DNA of 64,000 nucleotides from Chamaecyparis obtusa. Taxonomy: Eukaryota; Streptophyta; Pinopsida; Cupressales; Cupressaceae. Shown piece after piece: positions 24,654 through 36,683 of this stretch (positions are counted from its first letter, which is position 1; the number at the start of each line of letters is the position of its first letter). Below the pieces are notes generated by a model. It was not told the origin of the DNA, did not search any database, and was given only the letters and a program-made list of their open reading frames with translations. The translations under genes and the position numbers were made by a program. The DNA lies in the NCBI GenBank assembly GCA_027943335.1, contig BSBK01006430.1, forward strand, positions 374,501 through 438,500, in the 5' to 3' direction.

Positions 24654-25187
24654 ATGTCGAAGTTTCAGAATTTCCCAGTTGAGTTTGCAGAGATTAAATA
24701 TGGCGTTGTGAAGGAGGCATTGCGGAAGCTTATTTCAGGGATGGGTGAAAATCAGAGGCAACACCCTGAGCTTTATGCAGGGGAGATCGAGCGTGAGCTG
24801 CAGTGGGTGGATGTGAGCCGCTTCAAGTCTACAGAGATCACCTGGGCAACTGTAGAAGAACGATGGCTCCACCTGGTTGCCACAGATGTTGAATCATCAG
24901 CAAATGGGATTCCGGGGAAAACATATGTGATTCCCCTCACAGCTTCAGTTGATCCTGGAGAGGAGGCATACTATGACGGAATTCCACGGGATGTGTTATT
25001 CATTCAGGTGAATGAGAATGAGAATGGGAATGATGGTGCTGCGGCTGCCATGGATTCCTTGCGGGCTGAGCATCTGCGTGCTCAGTGTTTTTACAGAGAG
25101 GAGCTTGCTAGGCCTCCACACATCAGAAGAAGGAGGTTTCGCCTTGTAATTCAGCGTGCCATTTCTCGGCTTCTTTCGCAGGATTGA
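24654..25187 (+). CDS. Single-exon gene of unknown function, 177 aa
   Basis: An uninterrupted ORF from ATG 24654 to TGA 25187 with balanced base composition, in sharp contrast to its AT-rich surroundings. The frame extends upstream without an ATG; 24654 is the first ATG after a GA-rich leader and a TATA-like box. The protein begins MSKFQNFPVEFAEIKYGVV and has an amphipathic N-terminal half, a central part with GKTYVIPLTASVDPGEEAYY and FIQVNENENGNDG, and a strongly basic C-terminus (RPPHIRRRRFRLVIQRAISRLL). There is no signal peptide, membrane segment or known catalytic motif. I do not recognise the family. Codon quality, lack of stops and an apparent promoter argue for a real gene; the basic tail could bind nucleic acid or membrane, which is speculation. 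Confidence 0.75.
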   Translation: MSKFQNFPVEFAEIKYGVVKEALRKLISGMGENQRQHPELYAGEIERELQWVDVSRFKSTEITWATVEERWLHLVATDVESSANGIPGKTYVIPLTASVDPGEEAYYDGIPRDVLFIQVNENENGNDGAAAAMDSLRAEHLRAQCFYREELARPPHIRRRRFRLVIQRAISRLLSQD

Positions 25188-25579
25188 TCTTTTAAATGTA
25201 CCCACTACACATGTCACTTTGTTCAGTACTTTTCAATTACATGGTTTCAAATGAGAAAGAGAAAGCCGCTGAATGGTTGTAATGTTCAAATAAGCATTCC
25301 ACTTCATATACAATTTATGTATTTTGACGGCGTCCTAACAGTCGTCCTTTTTCAATTCAGGGAAATTTTTTGACAGCAAACTCTATAATTTAACACAATC
25401 AATGGTTCTGTCATAAATTCCACTATAGCCAGAAATGAATTGTAAGTGATTGTTATTGCGTATGTTTTAAGTACTATAATAATAGCAGCAGTGTTAGATA
25501 ATAATTATATGAAAAAAGAATAAATTTACGTGGATAAATAAATGTTATTGAATGTTGACTAGGATAGCAAGACAATCTT

Positions 25580-25951
25580 TTACAAAGCAAAAGTGGATTT
25601 TGGAGCCAATATTGCATGGAGATGCATGGACTGTAGAATGATGTGAAGCCAATATTGCAGGTCGACCATTTGAAGATGGACATCCATTGTTATTATTGAA
25701 TAAAAATTGGCAAAGGTTAGAAAGTTTGGCTTCACATCTGGCGATTGCATTTGTTTGAAGGTTTCTAAAGCCTTTTCATCACATCCACTTAGTGAATACG
25801 CTACAATCATGGCATTCCATAAGATTACATCTCTTCTCATGTATTTCGTCATTGCAATCACAAACAAAATCCCTATATACTTTATCCTTTGATGCATGTC
25901 CTTACCCTGTTTCAATACTCCATTTAGCATAGGTAGGGAGAATGTGGCCAA
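25580..25951 (-). pseudogene. Fragment of a PPR (pentatricopeptide repeat) protein gene
   Basis: The minus-strand frame contains LKQGKDMHQRI, then RRDVILWNAMIVAYSLSG, EKALETFKQMQ, and VKPNFLTFANF. These are the hallmark patterns of plant PLS-class PPR proteins (LE.GK.IH, DVV.WNAMI..Y...G...EAL..F..M, .P...TF). Such proteins bind organellar RNA for editing or processing. Only about 124 codons remain, out of several hundred in a full gene. The C-terminal part degenerates after the TFANF motif and no start region or further repeats are found on either side, so it is a decayed fragment. Confidence 0.75.
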
Positions 25952-26924
25952 AGGTTTAAAAGACTAGCTTAACACCTACCAATAGCATTTGCCCACAAAT
26001 AATTAGTTTTTTTTATATTTGTTTATATAGTAAAAGTTGTGAATTGATAGATCATTTAGTAATTGATGTTGTTTAGGGAACAAAAAGGTCAATAGAGAAA
26101 TGATAGTCTCCACTAAATTAAGCATCCACTAAAAGCAATTAAAAAATGATTGAAAAAAACTTGTAAATCAAAAAGATAATCAAGTTCTATTATCAAAAGG
26201 AAGGGAGGGAAGTGAGAGAGATAGGGATAGAAAGATATAAGGATAAAGAGAGTGATGGAGAGAGAGACTTCTTGCAGCCACCCATACAATTGTGTATCAA
26301 AGTTTTAGTCTAGACTTATTTGGCATAGCATGAGATATCTATTAACATTGTCAATATGTTCAACACTTTTGGGTAACATGCTCACATAATTTCATCTCTG
26401 GCTCTTACTAACGTGTATGGATACAAATCTAGTATAAATAGGAAGTGGCATCAGTGCATAGCACATGATAATGATGATAATATTGATATGATATGTTAAG
26501 ATAGTGACTTTTTGATGTATATAGAGAGCTGATATATATCTAATTTAGTGATTTTATAGAAGGATCTTCTACTTCATTGAGAACTGTATTTTATACACAT
26601 ACATATGCAATTGTGATAGTTCAATTTTTATATTTTTTACTCTAGCTACAAGTTGCCTCTTAGCTACAATATCTAGTTATATATTTTGGGCATTGAGCCC
26701 CACTAGTAGTGAGTCAACTAAAAATGAGCCACCTATGTATGATTTTTTCCATCTTGGGTTTTCATGATAAAAATTACGGTAATATGTGTTGTTATGTTAT
26801 TTGGTTATTTCTCTTTATTTTTCAGCAAGTCTAATTATGCTATGTGGACATCTATTTAGAAGTTTTAACATTTTTAAGGGAATCTTGATTCACCCTTCCG
26901 CTCTCAATATTCTGGATGCTCAAT
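25952..26924. other. Probably a degraded Copia 5' LTR, left limit not found
   Basis: It ends in TTGATTCACCCTTCCG...GGATGCTCAATA, the usual last bases of a plant Copia LTR, followed by ATTAGTATTAGAA, a decayed TTGGTATCAGAGC primer site at about 26925-26937. The LTR start could not be located. Confidence 0.4.
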
Positions 26925-27538
26925 AATTAGTATTAGAAATATTTCCTTTTAAAGATTCTTACAACGTGGAGGAGATCTACATGGTTGACCAAACAATGCC
27001 TAGACCCACCATCGATGAGAGAGAGCTCGTCATTGTATATCAAGATCTTAAATTTATTAAAAATGAAAATATGGAACTATCATAGAATATTCAAATCGAA
27101 ATTGATTGCATCCAAAATTTTAAAGATTAAATCCAGAAGTTCAAGCTAGGCAAAAAATGGTTAGTAATGAAATCAAGTTACTGAATGACACTATCATTCA
27201 TTTAAGAGATATGAGTGAAGAAGATGAAAAGACTAAGAAGAATCTAAATAATATGATCAAGAGAAAATATAATGAATGCTAGAAGTTGGAACAAGAAATT
27301 GTATCTCTCAAATCAGATCTAGAAGAATCAAAGAAGAAAGAAAACAAATTAAAAACATGCTCAGAAAGGCTCAATGAAATGTTGAATGCTCAAAGATCTC
27401 TGATAGACAAGAAATGCCTACATTGTGAAATTGATGAATGCTGACATAGTAAACCTAAAAAATAAAGAATTGGATCAAGTAAGAGAAGCTAAGACCCAAT
27501 CTAATGAGGAGAAAGGGAATTCTCTTGTAAACCAATAG
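26925..27538 (+). pseudogene. Copia gag remnant with coiled-coil coding region
   Basis: Downstream of the decayed primer site, pieces in shifting frames read like the C-terminal gag region of SIRE-type Copia elements: DERELVIVYQDLKFIKNENMELS and LMNADIVNLKNKELDQVREAKTQ, with several frameshifts and stops between. There is no pol. It is not visibly paired with the Copia LTR at 10.4-11.6 kb. Confidence 0.5.
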
Positions 27539-27669
27539 GTAAGTAAGAAACCCTATTCTTTTAAGGGTAATTATCTTAATTATATATGTTGGTGGTGGTT
27601 AGTTGAATTCATAGATATTTACTAAGAATTTTATAGAATTGTTATGTTTTTCCTAGTGTTTTTCACCTC

Positions 27670-27703
<34 letters not shown>
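27670..27703. repeat. (GA)n microsatellite
   Basis: An uninterrupted run of about 17 AG/GA units in otherwise non-coding sequence. Confidence 0.95.
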
Positions 27704-27706
<3 letters not shown>

Positions 27707-28408
27707 ATGACAACACATCTTTAGGGAATTCTACCACATATTTTTGTATCACAATATTTTATTACTTTGAGTTTATGTCCATGTTTTGTCAGTTGGCTTA
27801 AAGTTGATGATTTAGGCTATCAACTCTTGAAATAGTGTGGGTTTCATGTTATAAAGATTCAATACTTGTTGCCTTAAGAAATGATGGTTGAAGTTCTTTT
27901 TAGATGATTCATTGACAAGGACCTTAGTGTAGCATGTTATGTAGGTACGATGGATACCATATCTAGCATAGATATCATTTTCCCAAATAAGTTTTAGTGG
28001 TAAGGTATGTTCCATTCTATATTTTAACTTCATAATAACATAATTCTATGATGGTAGAATTGTGCACTTTTGTATTGAGATAACAAGTTCATAATTTTTA
28101 CTATGCTAAATTTTCATTCATTAGTTTCTTCATACATATTTGTTAGAAGAATAATTTATCAACTAATATTAGAAATTTCTTATATCAAAACATCTCTTTG
28201 GAAAGTAGTGGTATCATTAATGTAGATCCCTCATTGTTTCAAGACTCTAAGATGTCACTTTTGTAAACTTTACATTTTTCTTTGTATTGGTGTTTCATTA
28301 GAAAATTCTATTAAACATGGAGTGGGGAATATAGAAAGAGAGACAAAACATGACTAAAGTAGGGGAGAGATATAAAGTGAAGGAGAGATAGTGAAAAGTA
28401 GGAGAGAG
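27704..28408. other. Intergenic, no gene seen
   Basis: AT-rich spacer. Nothing recognisable before the TGTAATGTCCCC boundary at 28409. Confidence 0.4.
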
Positions 28409-29292
28409 TGTAATGTCCCCGCTAGGGAACACATAAGGAACAGGTCTAAAGTACAAGAAAAGAAAGTTTTTTTTCAAAAAAAACATTACTAAGAACTTAT
28501 TTGATATTCCTACATATGAATGTGTCCTTAAAGGTTCCCTTAAATTTTTTTACCAACATTAGAGTCATTGATACAATTAACTATCTTAATGAATTCATTT
28601 CCTTACCTACTTTTCACAACATACAAGTTTTAGAAATGAGATAGAACAAATAGCACATTGCTAATTCCATACATCTAAACTTTCCTTTTTCATTTATTTC
28701 CCATTAGCCTTATCTACACATAATTCATTTGTACTTCCAAAACATAGATAATCTTTCAATTTACAAACCCTTTCTTTCCATTTTCTATTTAAATGATTCA
28801 AAGAGAGATAGAGTGGAAGGTACACAACTACATTCATTCATTACAATTTTCTGATTCCAATTAATCATTCCCTCCTAACACTCATAAGACTACTACCCCT
28901 CCCATATTACATTGCTTCCTTCTTACAATTTCAATTTCAATTACATTTACAATTACTTCACATGGACTGAATATAGAGAGATAATTACATCAAGTTTCCC
29001 AAGGGCTTACAATAAATCTTTACATCTTGAATACAAAATATAGAGATACATGATACAATAAAGGATATCTTCACCAAGGAATAAATCTGAATCCAATCTA
29101 AGACACAAACCACGAATGATACCTCGAAAGGTTTTTGGCACCCAACCATGTGAAATTGGTGAAGTTTCACCCCCCCACCCCCCGTGCTAGGAGATAGAAC
29201 CAAGATACTCGCAAGGTCCTAATCATTCTAAGGTTTCACAAACCCTCACTTGAAAATAAATACAAAATATTACAAGATATCACGCTACTAAT
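28409..29292 (-). mobile_element. Distal part of an older antisense LTR, split by the gypsy element
   Basis: Tentative. On the minus strand this part ends in GGGGACATTACA, a typical LTR end; the matching start TGTAACACTCACC is at 46877 on the other side of the gypsy insertion. Without the insertion and its 5-bp duplication the LTR would be about 3.9 kb. No primer-binding site follows the end at 28408, so this would be the outer edge of a 3' LTR. Confidence 0.4.
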
Positions 29293-32200
29293 TGTTACCC
29301 AATTTCTCCTATCCCATGCAAATTTTGCTAAGCTCCATCCAAAGGTCTCTATTTTAACCCTGCCAAACACCTCAAAAAGTTTTATGGGTTTATGTTCTGT
29401 CCTCTGGCCTCTGTAATTCTTTAAACTCCCTGGTCTGCAAGTAAAAATTGAAAATATAGCCGTTGTGCCAAAAAACCCTAAAAAACCCTAGGCCAGTTTC
29501 TTTTTCGCAGTTACTTTATCAGCCACTAAAGTCCCTGTATAAAGCATGTGCATCTTTATCTCTTCCTTCAATCACCAAGTCTCTAAGTCCTCGGTAGAAT
29601 ATTCTTTTCATTCCCCGACTATGCAAAAACCCTGTGTTCGCAAGATCTCCCAGTCAGAAGGCATATTTCTTTTATTCCGCGACTTGGTGAAAGTCTCTTC
29701 AGTTGGGTGGTCGCTTAATGTCACCTGTGGTTATCCTTCTTTTCAGTGACTATGTGACTACATTGTTCGCAAGATCTCTTATTCCTAGCGGTTTAGTCCC
29801 TAACATCCAGTGACCCAGCAGGCAGTTTGTTCTCTTCAATCACGTAATCGCCAAATGTTTTGGCGGTCTCGGTATGTGGGGGTCTCAGTTAGGAAGATCC
29901 AACGGCCGGTGCATGATCTCATGGACTTCTTCTTACACATGAGATCTTGTGCTGACCATTGATCTTCATTTCATGTAGCGCTTAAATTGCTAGGTGGGTC
30001 CGATGCCAGGTCAAGATGACATGCCGGTTTGTGATTGGCCAAACTATAGAGATATGTCAGTAGGTCCAATGCCGCGTATTGCTGATGTGCTTGCATGTGA
30101 TTGGCTGTTGGGTGATGATGATGACTTCAGTGGGTCCGAGTGTTTTAAACAAGGTGGTAGTTTAAAGTGATCAATAGCTAGCGCATGATATGAAAGAATC
30201 TTCGGGGGCTATGAGATCATGCGCCCACCATCCGATGTGAATCAAGGTTCTGAGTGGGTCCGTTGTCAGAAGCTTGCTGAGGTGTTTGCTGATAAAGTGA
30301 ATGGAGTAAATGAAAGAACTACATGTGGCAATGGGCCCAGGGTTAACAAAGTATTTGGCAGCTCCAATAAGTTCCCTTTGGTCGCTTGTTCATGTAATAA
30401 GATAGTGATGCTCCAAATGATTTGGTGACTTGGCGACTAAAGGCTTTTCTCTTATTCACAAAATGTAACCAAGGTTAGCTAAAAGATTTAGAAATTTCAC
30501 GACTGTAGTGTTTGCATACTCGCTTGACCGGACTAGGGTTGGGAGAAGTGTTTCGAGACTTGGAAAAGTGCTTTTAGTCGTGCATTTTCCGAGTGACTAA
30601 AGGAAGTGAAGGTCAAGGTGGGTCCAAACTGACAAATAGGCTGACATGTTCATTTCCCATTGGTTGCAATATGCCGACGTGGACTTTGACTTTTCAAATA
30701 AGGTTTGTGACTGTTTCAAGGGTGATCTGGGCCATTCATCTGCTGGGAAATGTTGGATATCAATGGTCGTGTTTTAAAATTGACCTGCTAGCCATTGTTA
30801 TTCAAATTCAAATCTGTCTACAGGGTGTTCGCCATTGTTTCTTGCAGAAAGCCATTTCTAAAACAAGGTAGCTAAAAAATTAATGTCTCAAGATGATTAC
30901 AGTTGGAAAGATGATGAAGAAAGTCTGAACAACCTTCATTGGTCATGTTAGCACATGCAAAAAATTTCATGGCTTCATTGTCTTTCCCCTGGTCTCTATG
31001 TCATTTTCATGTCTCCGGCTAAGCCCTAAGCAGAATTTTCAAAAAACTACCTGTTACATTTTAAACCCTTTGTTTTAACCCTGGCCTTGTTATAATTTCA
31101 TGTTACTTTATGAGGTCACTTAAAAGTCCTAATTTGCATGTGCACATTTCTTTCTCAGCTTGTCGCTTGTTCACATGTTCCTAGCGGCTTATCTCTTAAC
31201 TGTTTGCGACTTGGCGTGGCGGTTTCCTTTTCTTTGGTCGCATGTTCATGTAGTTTTCTAGGCCTAGTTTTTTGACAACATCTCCATCTGATGGTTAGCG
31301 TAAGTTCTTAAGGGATGTGTCAGAGGCTTGAGATCTTGCGCTGATAATTGATTCTTTGTATGACGTAGCCTTTTTCTCATGCGGGTCCACTTGTTAGGTT
31401 TTCTGATTGGGAGTTTTTTATTGATCCACGTGGTACGAGGTGGAGTCCTATTAGTGGGACCGGTCTTCTTGGCGTTCAGGCAAATTAAAGTCCATTTTAA
31501 TCTTGTGGTTGTTGTTATACCATTAATGAAGCATGCTCGACCTTTAACACAGCGGTATAGAGACAGCCGTTGATTCTCATAAGGAAGGTAGGTGGGTCTG
31601 TTGACACATATGCATAGTTGGTGCTATTTGATTCATCCATGTATTTGCACCGTGGCATGTTGTCAGTGGGACTTGGCTTTCGGATGTGTCAATGGGTCTT
31701 GATCTTGTCAGTGAATCGATGAATGGCGTATAATCTCATTGAGTGTGTCAGAGGCACAAGATCTTGCGACGACCATTGATTTTGTATCATGTCAGAGGGT
31801 TGTCAGGGTAGGGAGGAGATTCTCAATCCGATGGTGGGCGTGAAATCTAATAGAATCTTGGAATTCTTTGTGAACTTCAGAGGGTCATCGATCTTCCTGA
31901 TGTGGGCCCGGTCAAAGTTTCTCAGTCTTTTGGCGGTTGGGATAAGTTTTAGCGGTCTAATAAATTTCTGAAGGTTTCGCTTGTTCACGTGAAATATCAG
32001 CGGTTCTCTAAATGTTTTAGCAGTTTAGTGAACAAGCATTCACGGAATCACTAAACTTTCTGGTGGATAGATAAAATGTTTCATGAACTAGCAAAAGCCT
32101 CTTGTCTCTAGTTCGCCAAATGTGGGACCGGAGTTAGTTGTTTTCTTCTTGTCACCAGTTCACAGAGTTAAAAGGCAGGTTAAGATTTCACCTTGTGAAT

Positions 32201-34613
32201 AGGAAATGTGTTGTCTCGTAATTGCTAAATGTAAACCAAGATTCCTTGTAAGGTTAAAATCATAAAAGATCGCAAAGCATGAAGATAGGATGGTCAGGAC
32301 TTAAAGTTGGTTCAGATTTGAACGTTGACTGCCGATTTGCTACAAGCACCATAAAGTAGCCGTTATTATTCAAATTCAAATTTTTGAAGGGTTTCCAGCG
32401 ATAGGAAGGACTAGAATTCAATACAGAGGTGACTGGAGCTGGTGGGAAATGATCTGTTTGCTGTTGTAGTGTGGTCCAAGGTGTGTCATGTTCATCTGCT
32501 AGGTCTGTACCATGTGGTTTTGTGCTCGAGGCATGTTGCAGGGTTGACATTTTGAGCACTTTTGTGGTTCTCAGTACCTTCACAAAGAATTTACCATGAT
32601 TAAGGATCATTCCAAGATTTTCTTTCTCCTGGTTGCCTGGGTTTCCACCCCTGTAATAACTTTATGACCATTTCCAGTTGGTTGGGTGGTTGAAACCCTA
32701 ACCCTAAGTCATCTATAGCTTGTTGCATTCTCTTTGAGGATTCCAAGATGACTAGGGAGTATTTATTGCAGAAATTTTGATTTTGTGTGGGTTCCAAAAC
32801 ATTTTCTTTTGGTCCCTGGTTGTTGATAGTGTTTTACTGATAGAGGAGCTAGATTTTGTATCTTTTCCTATCCTTGTGTTATTCTGATTATGTATTGATT
32901 CTAAATATATTAATGAGAATACTATTGAGTTCCAATCTTGCATTTGTGTATGTCTTCTTGTTTCAGTTCCGAGCTCATATATGTTAATGTCACAAAGTGT
33001 GTTAGCATATGGTAAACAAAAAGTATTGTGAAGTCATCTCTGAGTTCCTAACAAAGTTAGGATTAAAGTCTTTTAGGTGGGTTCAGTGAGTTTGCAACCA
33101 AGCAAGAATCTGATGTCCTTGTGTCTGAGGGAGAGGGGTAATAGGCAAAGCACTTATCCTGGATTCAATTATGTTTGAATTAAGGTATTCAGTTGATGTA
33201 TGTAATTGGGTGACTCTTTGCCCTAGGTTAAGGCACTGGTCCATCCTCTAGAGGTATTTCATTGTCGTCAACCACACACAAACATTCAAATGATAAAATC
33301 TTAAAGCAGTTAGTAAAGAGTATATGTTGGCATAACATTTTATGACTCCTTTGAAGAAGTGAGTCAAGGGTACACCCGCCTGAGCATTGAGGCTCAAAGT
33401 GTAGGAGGATCTCTTTTGATCCTTGTTAATTGGCCCTCTTCCTTGTAGACTTTGGAGTGGTGATAGAGTCAAACTTATATTAAAGTTATCCATGAAAGTA
33501 TAAATCTACAAGTTGAAGATCAAAGGGAACTCCCAACAAGTTGTTTCTTGCTTCCTGGGGTACCATGACATCAAGTTTGTGCCAAAGGTAGATGGATCAA
33601 GGTTGCTTGTCTGGAGGCAAATCCAGTACAGAGATGGGCACGTAAATAGTAGTCTAATCAGTTGAGATATTTCAGAGATGCATTTACGTTCAGACTTGAC
33701 AGAAGTAGGGTTTGATATTATTTTATGCAAATCTATGTAACCCTAGTTAGGTTTTGACTCCTTCCTGCGTGCGAGGAGATGTATATATTAATTTTTTGGA
33801 GCTTTTGAAGCTCAGAGTTCACATTTTGTAAAGAAGAAAATCTCTTTCTTAGAGAGCTATCTGTGGCATTTTTCTCTTCCCTCTAGTTTTCTACATTTTG
33901 TAATCTCCCATTGATAATTTAGATATTGCAAAGGTATTTTGTGACATCCTTTCTGTCCCTATGCTTCCTTGTTTGAATTCTCTCTTATTGAATTGAAGTA
34001 TATGTATGTTTTCAGTGATATCTTAGGGTTCCTGATCCCTCTTTCTTTCTACAATTCATGTGTATTCTTTTGGATGATCTGATTTGATTACTCTTGTGGG
34101 TATATTTCAACCCCCTAATAGTCTGTATCATTCCTATACCCAATTGCAGAGGTGAATGTTTTTTTGCAAGTTATAGATTGTGTCTAAATTCTTAGGAATG
34201 CTATTGTTTGTGAAATTTTCTCCTTCCCTGAATAGCCTCTTTCTATTGTGGACCCTTCTATGAAATATTGATGCAAGCCTATTTAGAAAGTTGTGATCTC
34301 CTAGACCCAAGTTCATGCATTGATCTCATCCCCTATACTAAGATTCAAACCATCATTTCAGTGTATCACCTAGTAGGTAGTTTTCTTTTTAGTCATTTCC
34401 CTTTCAGCATTCCTTCTACCCCCTTTTCCCTTCAAGAATTTTACTTTCATGTCAAGAAGAAAATTAAGGTGATTATCCAAGAGGAACCAACCTAGAATTT
34501 GGAGGTCTCATCTTAGTTAGCATAGGTCCCAAACCTAGAGATTATTCCCATGTTATACTAGGTTATCAAGACTACGAGAGCTTGAAACAAGGGTGCAAAC
34601 TTAGTGTATAATA
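29293..34613 (+). repeat. Left (5') LTR, 5.32 kb, gypsy element
   Basis: It begins TGTTACCCAATTTC and ends GTGTATAATA. It is unusually long for a plant LTR. About 30945-33540 has no counterpart in the right LTR. It holds repeated modules of the type GAGATCTTGCGCTGA..ATTGAT (near 29940, 31330, 31755). It contains no convincing gene. Confidence 0.93.
33781..33797 (+). promoter_or_regulatory. Probable LTR TATA box
   Basis: GTATATATTAATTTTTT precedes GGAGCTTTTGAAGCTCAGAGTTC, a likely start of the R region. The same block is kept in the right LTR near 43058. Inferred from sequence only. Confidence 0.5.
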
Positions 34614-34617
34614 GTTC

Positions 34618-34635
34618 TGGCATGCCCGGTGGGAC
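34618..34635 (+). promoter_or_regulatory. Primer-binding site, non-iMet type
   Basis: TGGCATGCCCGGTGGGAC starts four bases after the LTR end. It is complementary to a tRNA 3' end finishing GGGCATGCCA. It is not the common initiator-Met site. I do not assign the tRNA. A second sequence of similar style, TGGCGACTCCACTG, lies at about 34805. Confidence 0.6.
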
Positions 34636-35126
34636 AAAGAGAAGATTTATGTTCAAAGGTGTTACTAAGATCAGATTCAAATTCATAAGATACCTCACCT
34701 TGGGCATAACATTTTTGGCTATAGTAAAAGAAGTACATTTGAAAAGATTATGATATCTCTGATATACTGACTGCATAATATTGGCATTTAGAATTTTTTC
34801 TATCAGGTATATCTGGCGACTCCACTGATTTCACAGATCCAGGCTAAATTTGTTCAAAGTTTATGAGAAAGATTGAGACTAGAAGCTCAAAGCCTACTGA
34901 ATTTTTAGAGTTGCCTTTAAAAAGAGGCTACAAAAGAAGATCAACTTAGAGAACATCTCCTACAAGGAGAGTACAATCTACACCACTAGATACCTTAGAA
35001 AGGAGACCTTTTCCCTTTCATCTCAGAAGAAGAGGAAGATCTCTAACCAGAGATCTAGAAGAAGATTCCAATCCAACATCAAATACAACTCACATAGTTG
35101 TTAATCTTCAAATCACAGCTCCTACA

Positions 35127-36680
35127 ATGGCTAGACAATTTTCTTTTGCACCTTTCAACCAAGGGAGTCCATTAGCCTTTGCTCAACATCATGATGTGCC
35201 CTTGGTGGCACTAAAGAGTATACCTAATTTCACAGGTGAAGGACAAACCACTACTTTTAAGCACATAAGAGATGTGACCACTATCTACAGCATACACAAT
35301 ATAACTCAAGAGGATGTGGCCACCAAACTATTGGCAGCCTCTCTCAAAGGTAAGGCTCTTAAATGGTTTAGAACCTTAACTATTGGTTCCATTACTTCAT
35401 GGGATGAATTAGGTGATGCATTGAGTAAGCATTTTGAGGATAAATTAGACAACTTGTCTTTGGTTGAGCAGTTGACAACCATTAAAAAAGATCCTCAAGA
35501 ACAAATGACAGATTACAATAGTAGATTCTTTAAGACATGGAATAGAGTTCCAGTCTTAGTAAGGCCATTAGCTGACCATGCTTTCCTATATTTCTTACAA
35601 AGCTTGAATAGCCAAATCTCTGTCATGATCCAATCTATGGGTGGTACCTCTTTACCCCAAGCTTTTGACATAGCTATTAGAGCCGAAAATTGTTTAATCC
35701 AAGCAGGTATGATAGCTAGAAGGCCACCCATGCCCATCTTTCCTAGCCTCTAGCCCATTGCACCTGCACAAGTACCCCCATTCACCCCTATTCCTACTAT
35801 ACTAGCACCTCAAGCTAGTACTAATGGTCAAGAGTTGCAAGAAATCAAGAATAGTCAACAAACTAGTCAGCAAGAAATGGAAAACTTGTTGCAGACTTTG
35901 ACTAAAGAGGTTACAAACCTAAAGAAATAAGGGCAAGGAATCAGACCACCCTTTCAGTCACAAGGCCAAGGTCCTAATCAGTAATATCATAATCAAGGAC
36001 AACCTTATCAAGAAAATAGGTCATCTTACCAAGGAGGTTATCAAGGACAAAGGAAAAAATTTAATCAAAGACCATTCCAACCATACAACCGTGCACCTCT
36101 CAATTCTATAAATCCAATTAGGGATATGGTCCCTACTCAAAATAATATGGCTATGGATAATGAATGGTGTTTCCATTGTAATCAGCCTCATAATCAGGCT
36201 ACATGTTCAAATGGATGGATGAACCAGGCACTAATGGTTCAAAATGCCTCACATTCTCAATCAGAGGCTTCTTCTAGTGGATCAGTCCCTCAACAGGAAC
36301 CACAAGATAATGAGACTGCTCTTTTCAATTGGGAGCAATAAGATTTCAATGGAGTTAGTGGTGAACCTTCCATTGCTGCCAACATAAGGTCAAAGAGAAG
36401 AGCCCAAGACATGGAGCGAGAAGACTCTGGTACTAAGGCTACTACATTTGCAGAGCCAGTGCAACAAGCCACTCTTATCATATTCAAGAGGGCTCCTGCC
36501 ATTACAAGCAAATAGGGCCAGACTCTCAAAGAGGTAGAGCCCATCACAGTAAAAGCACAACAAAGAATACACACTGTGACACCTTTCAACATTGTAGACA
36601 ACATGAAGAAGGTGAACATTACTATGTCTATGTGGGACTCTTTGGTTATTCCAGGGCAACCTGAGATTTTGTAGAAAGCT
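35127..36680 (+). pseudogene. gag of the gypsy element
   Basis: ATG 35127 opens a frame with a retrotransposon gag domain (FTGEGQTTTFKHIRDV, LLAASLKGKALKWFRTL, SWDELGDALSKHFEDK, residues about 30-150), then a Gln-rich linker and a zinc knuckle WCFHCNQPHNQATC (CX2CX3HX4C, one residue shorter than the usual CX4H spacing). Gag forms the virus-like particle that packages the element's RNA. In-frame stops at 35751-35753, near 35928, 35982, 36340, 36511 and 36673 make it inactive. It leads into pol through a one-base frame change near 36680. Confidence 0.88.
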
Positions 36681-36683
36681 ATG

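Noticed and set aside
29470..29493. Telomere-like CCCTAAA units (also near 41353)
   Set aside because: Only two units, present at the same place in both LTRs of the gypsy element; it is simply LTR sequence.
30945..33540. A separate element inserted in the left LTR
   Set aside because: No terminal repeats, no target duplication at its edges and the same sequence style as the rest of the LTR; deletion from the right LTR is simpler.
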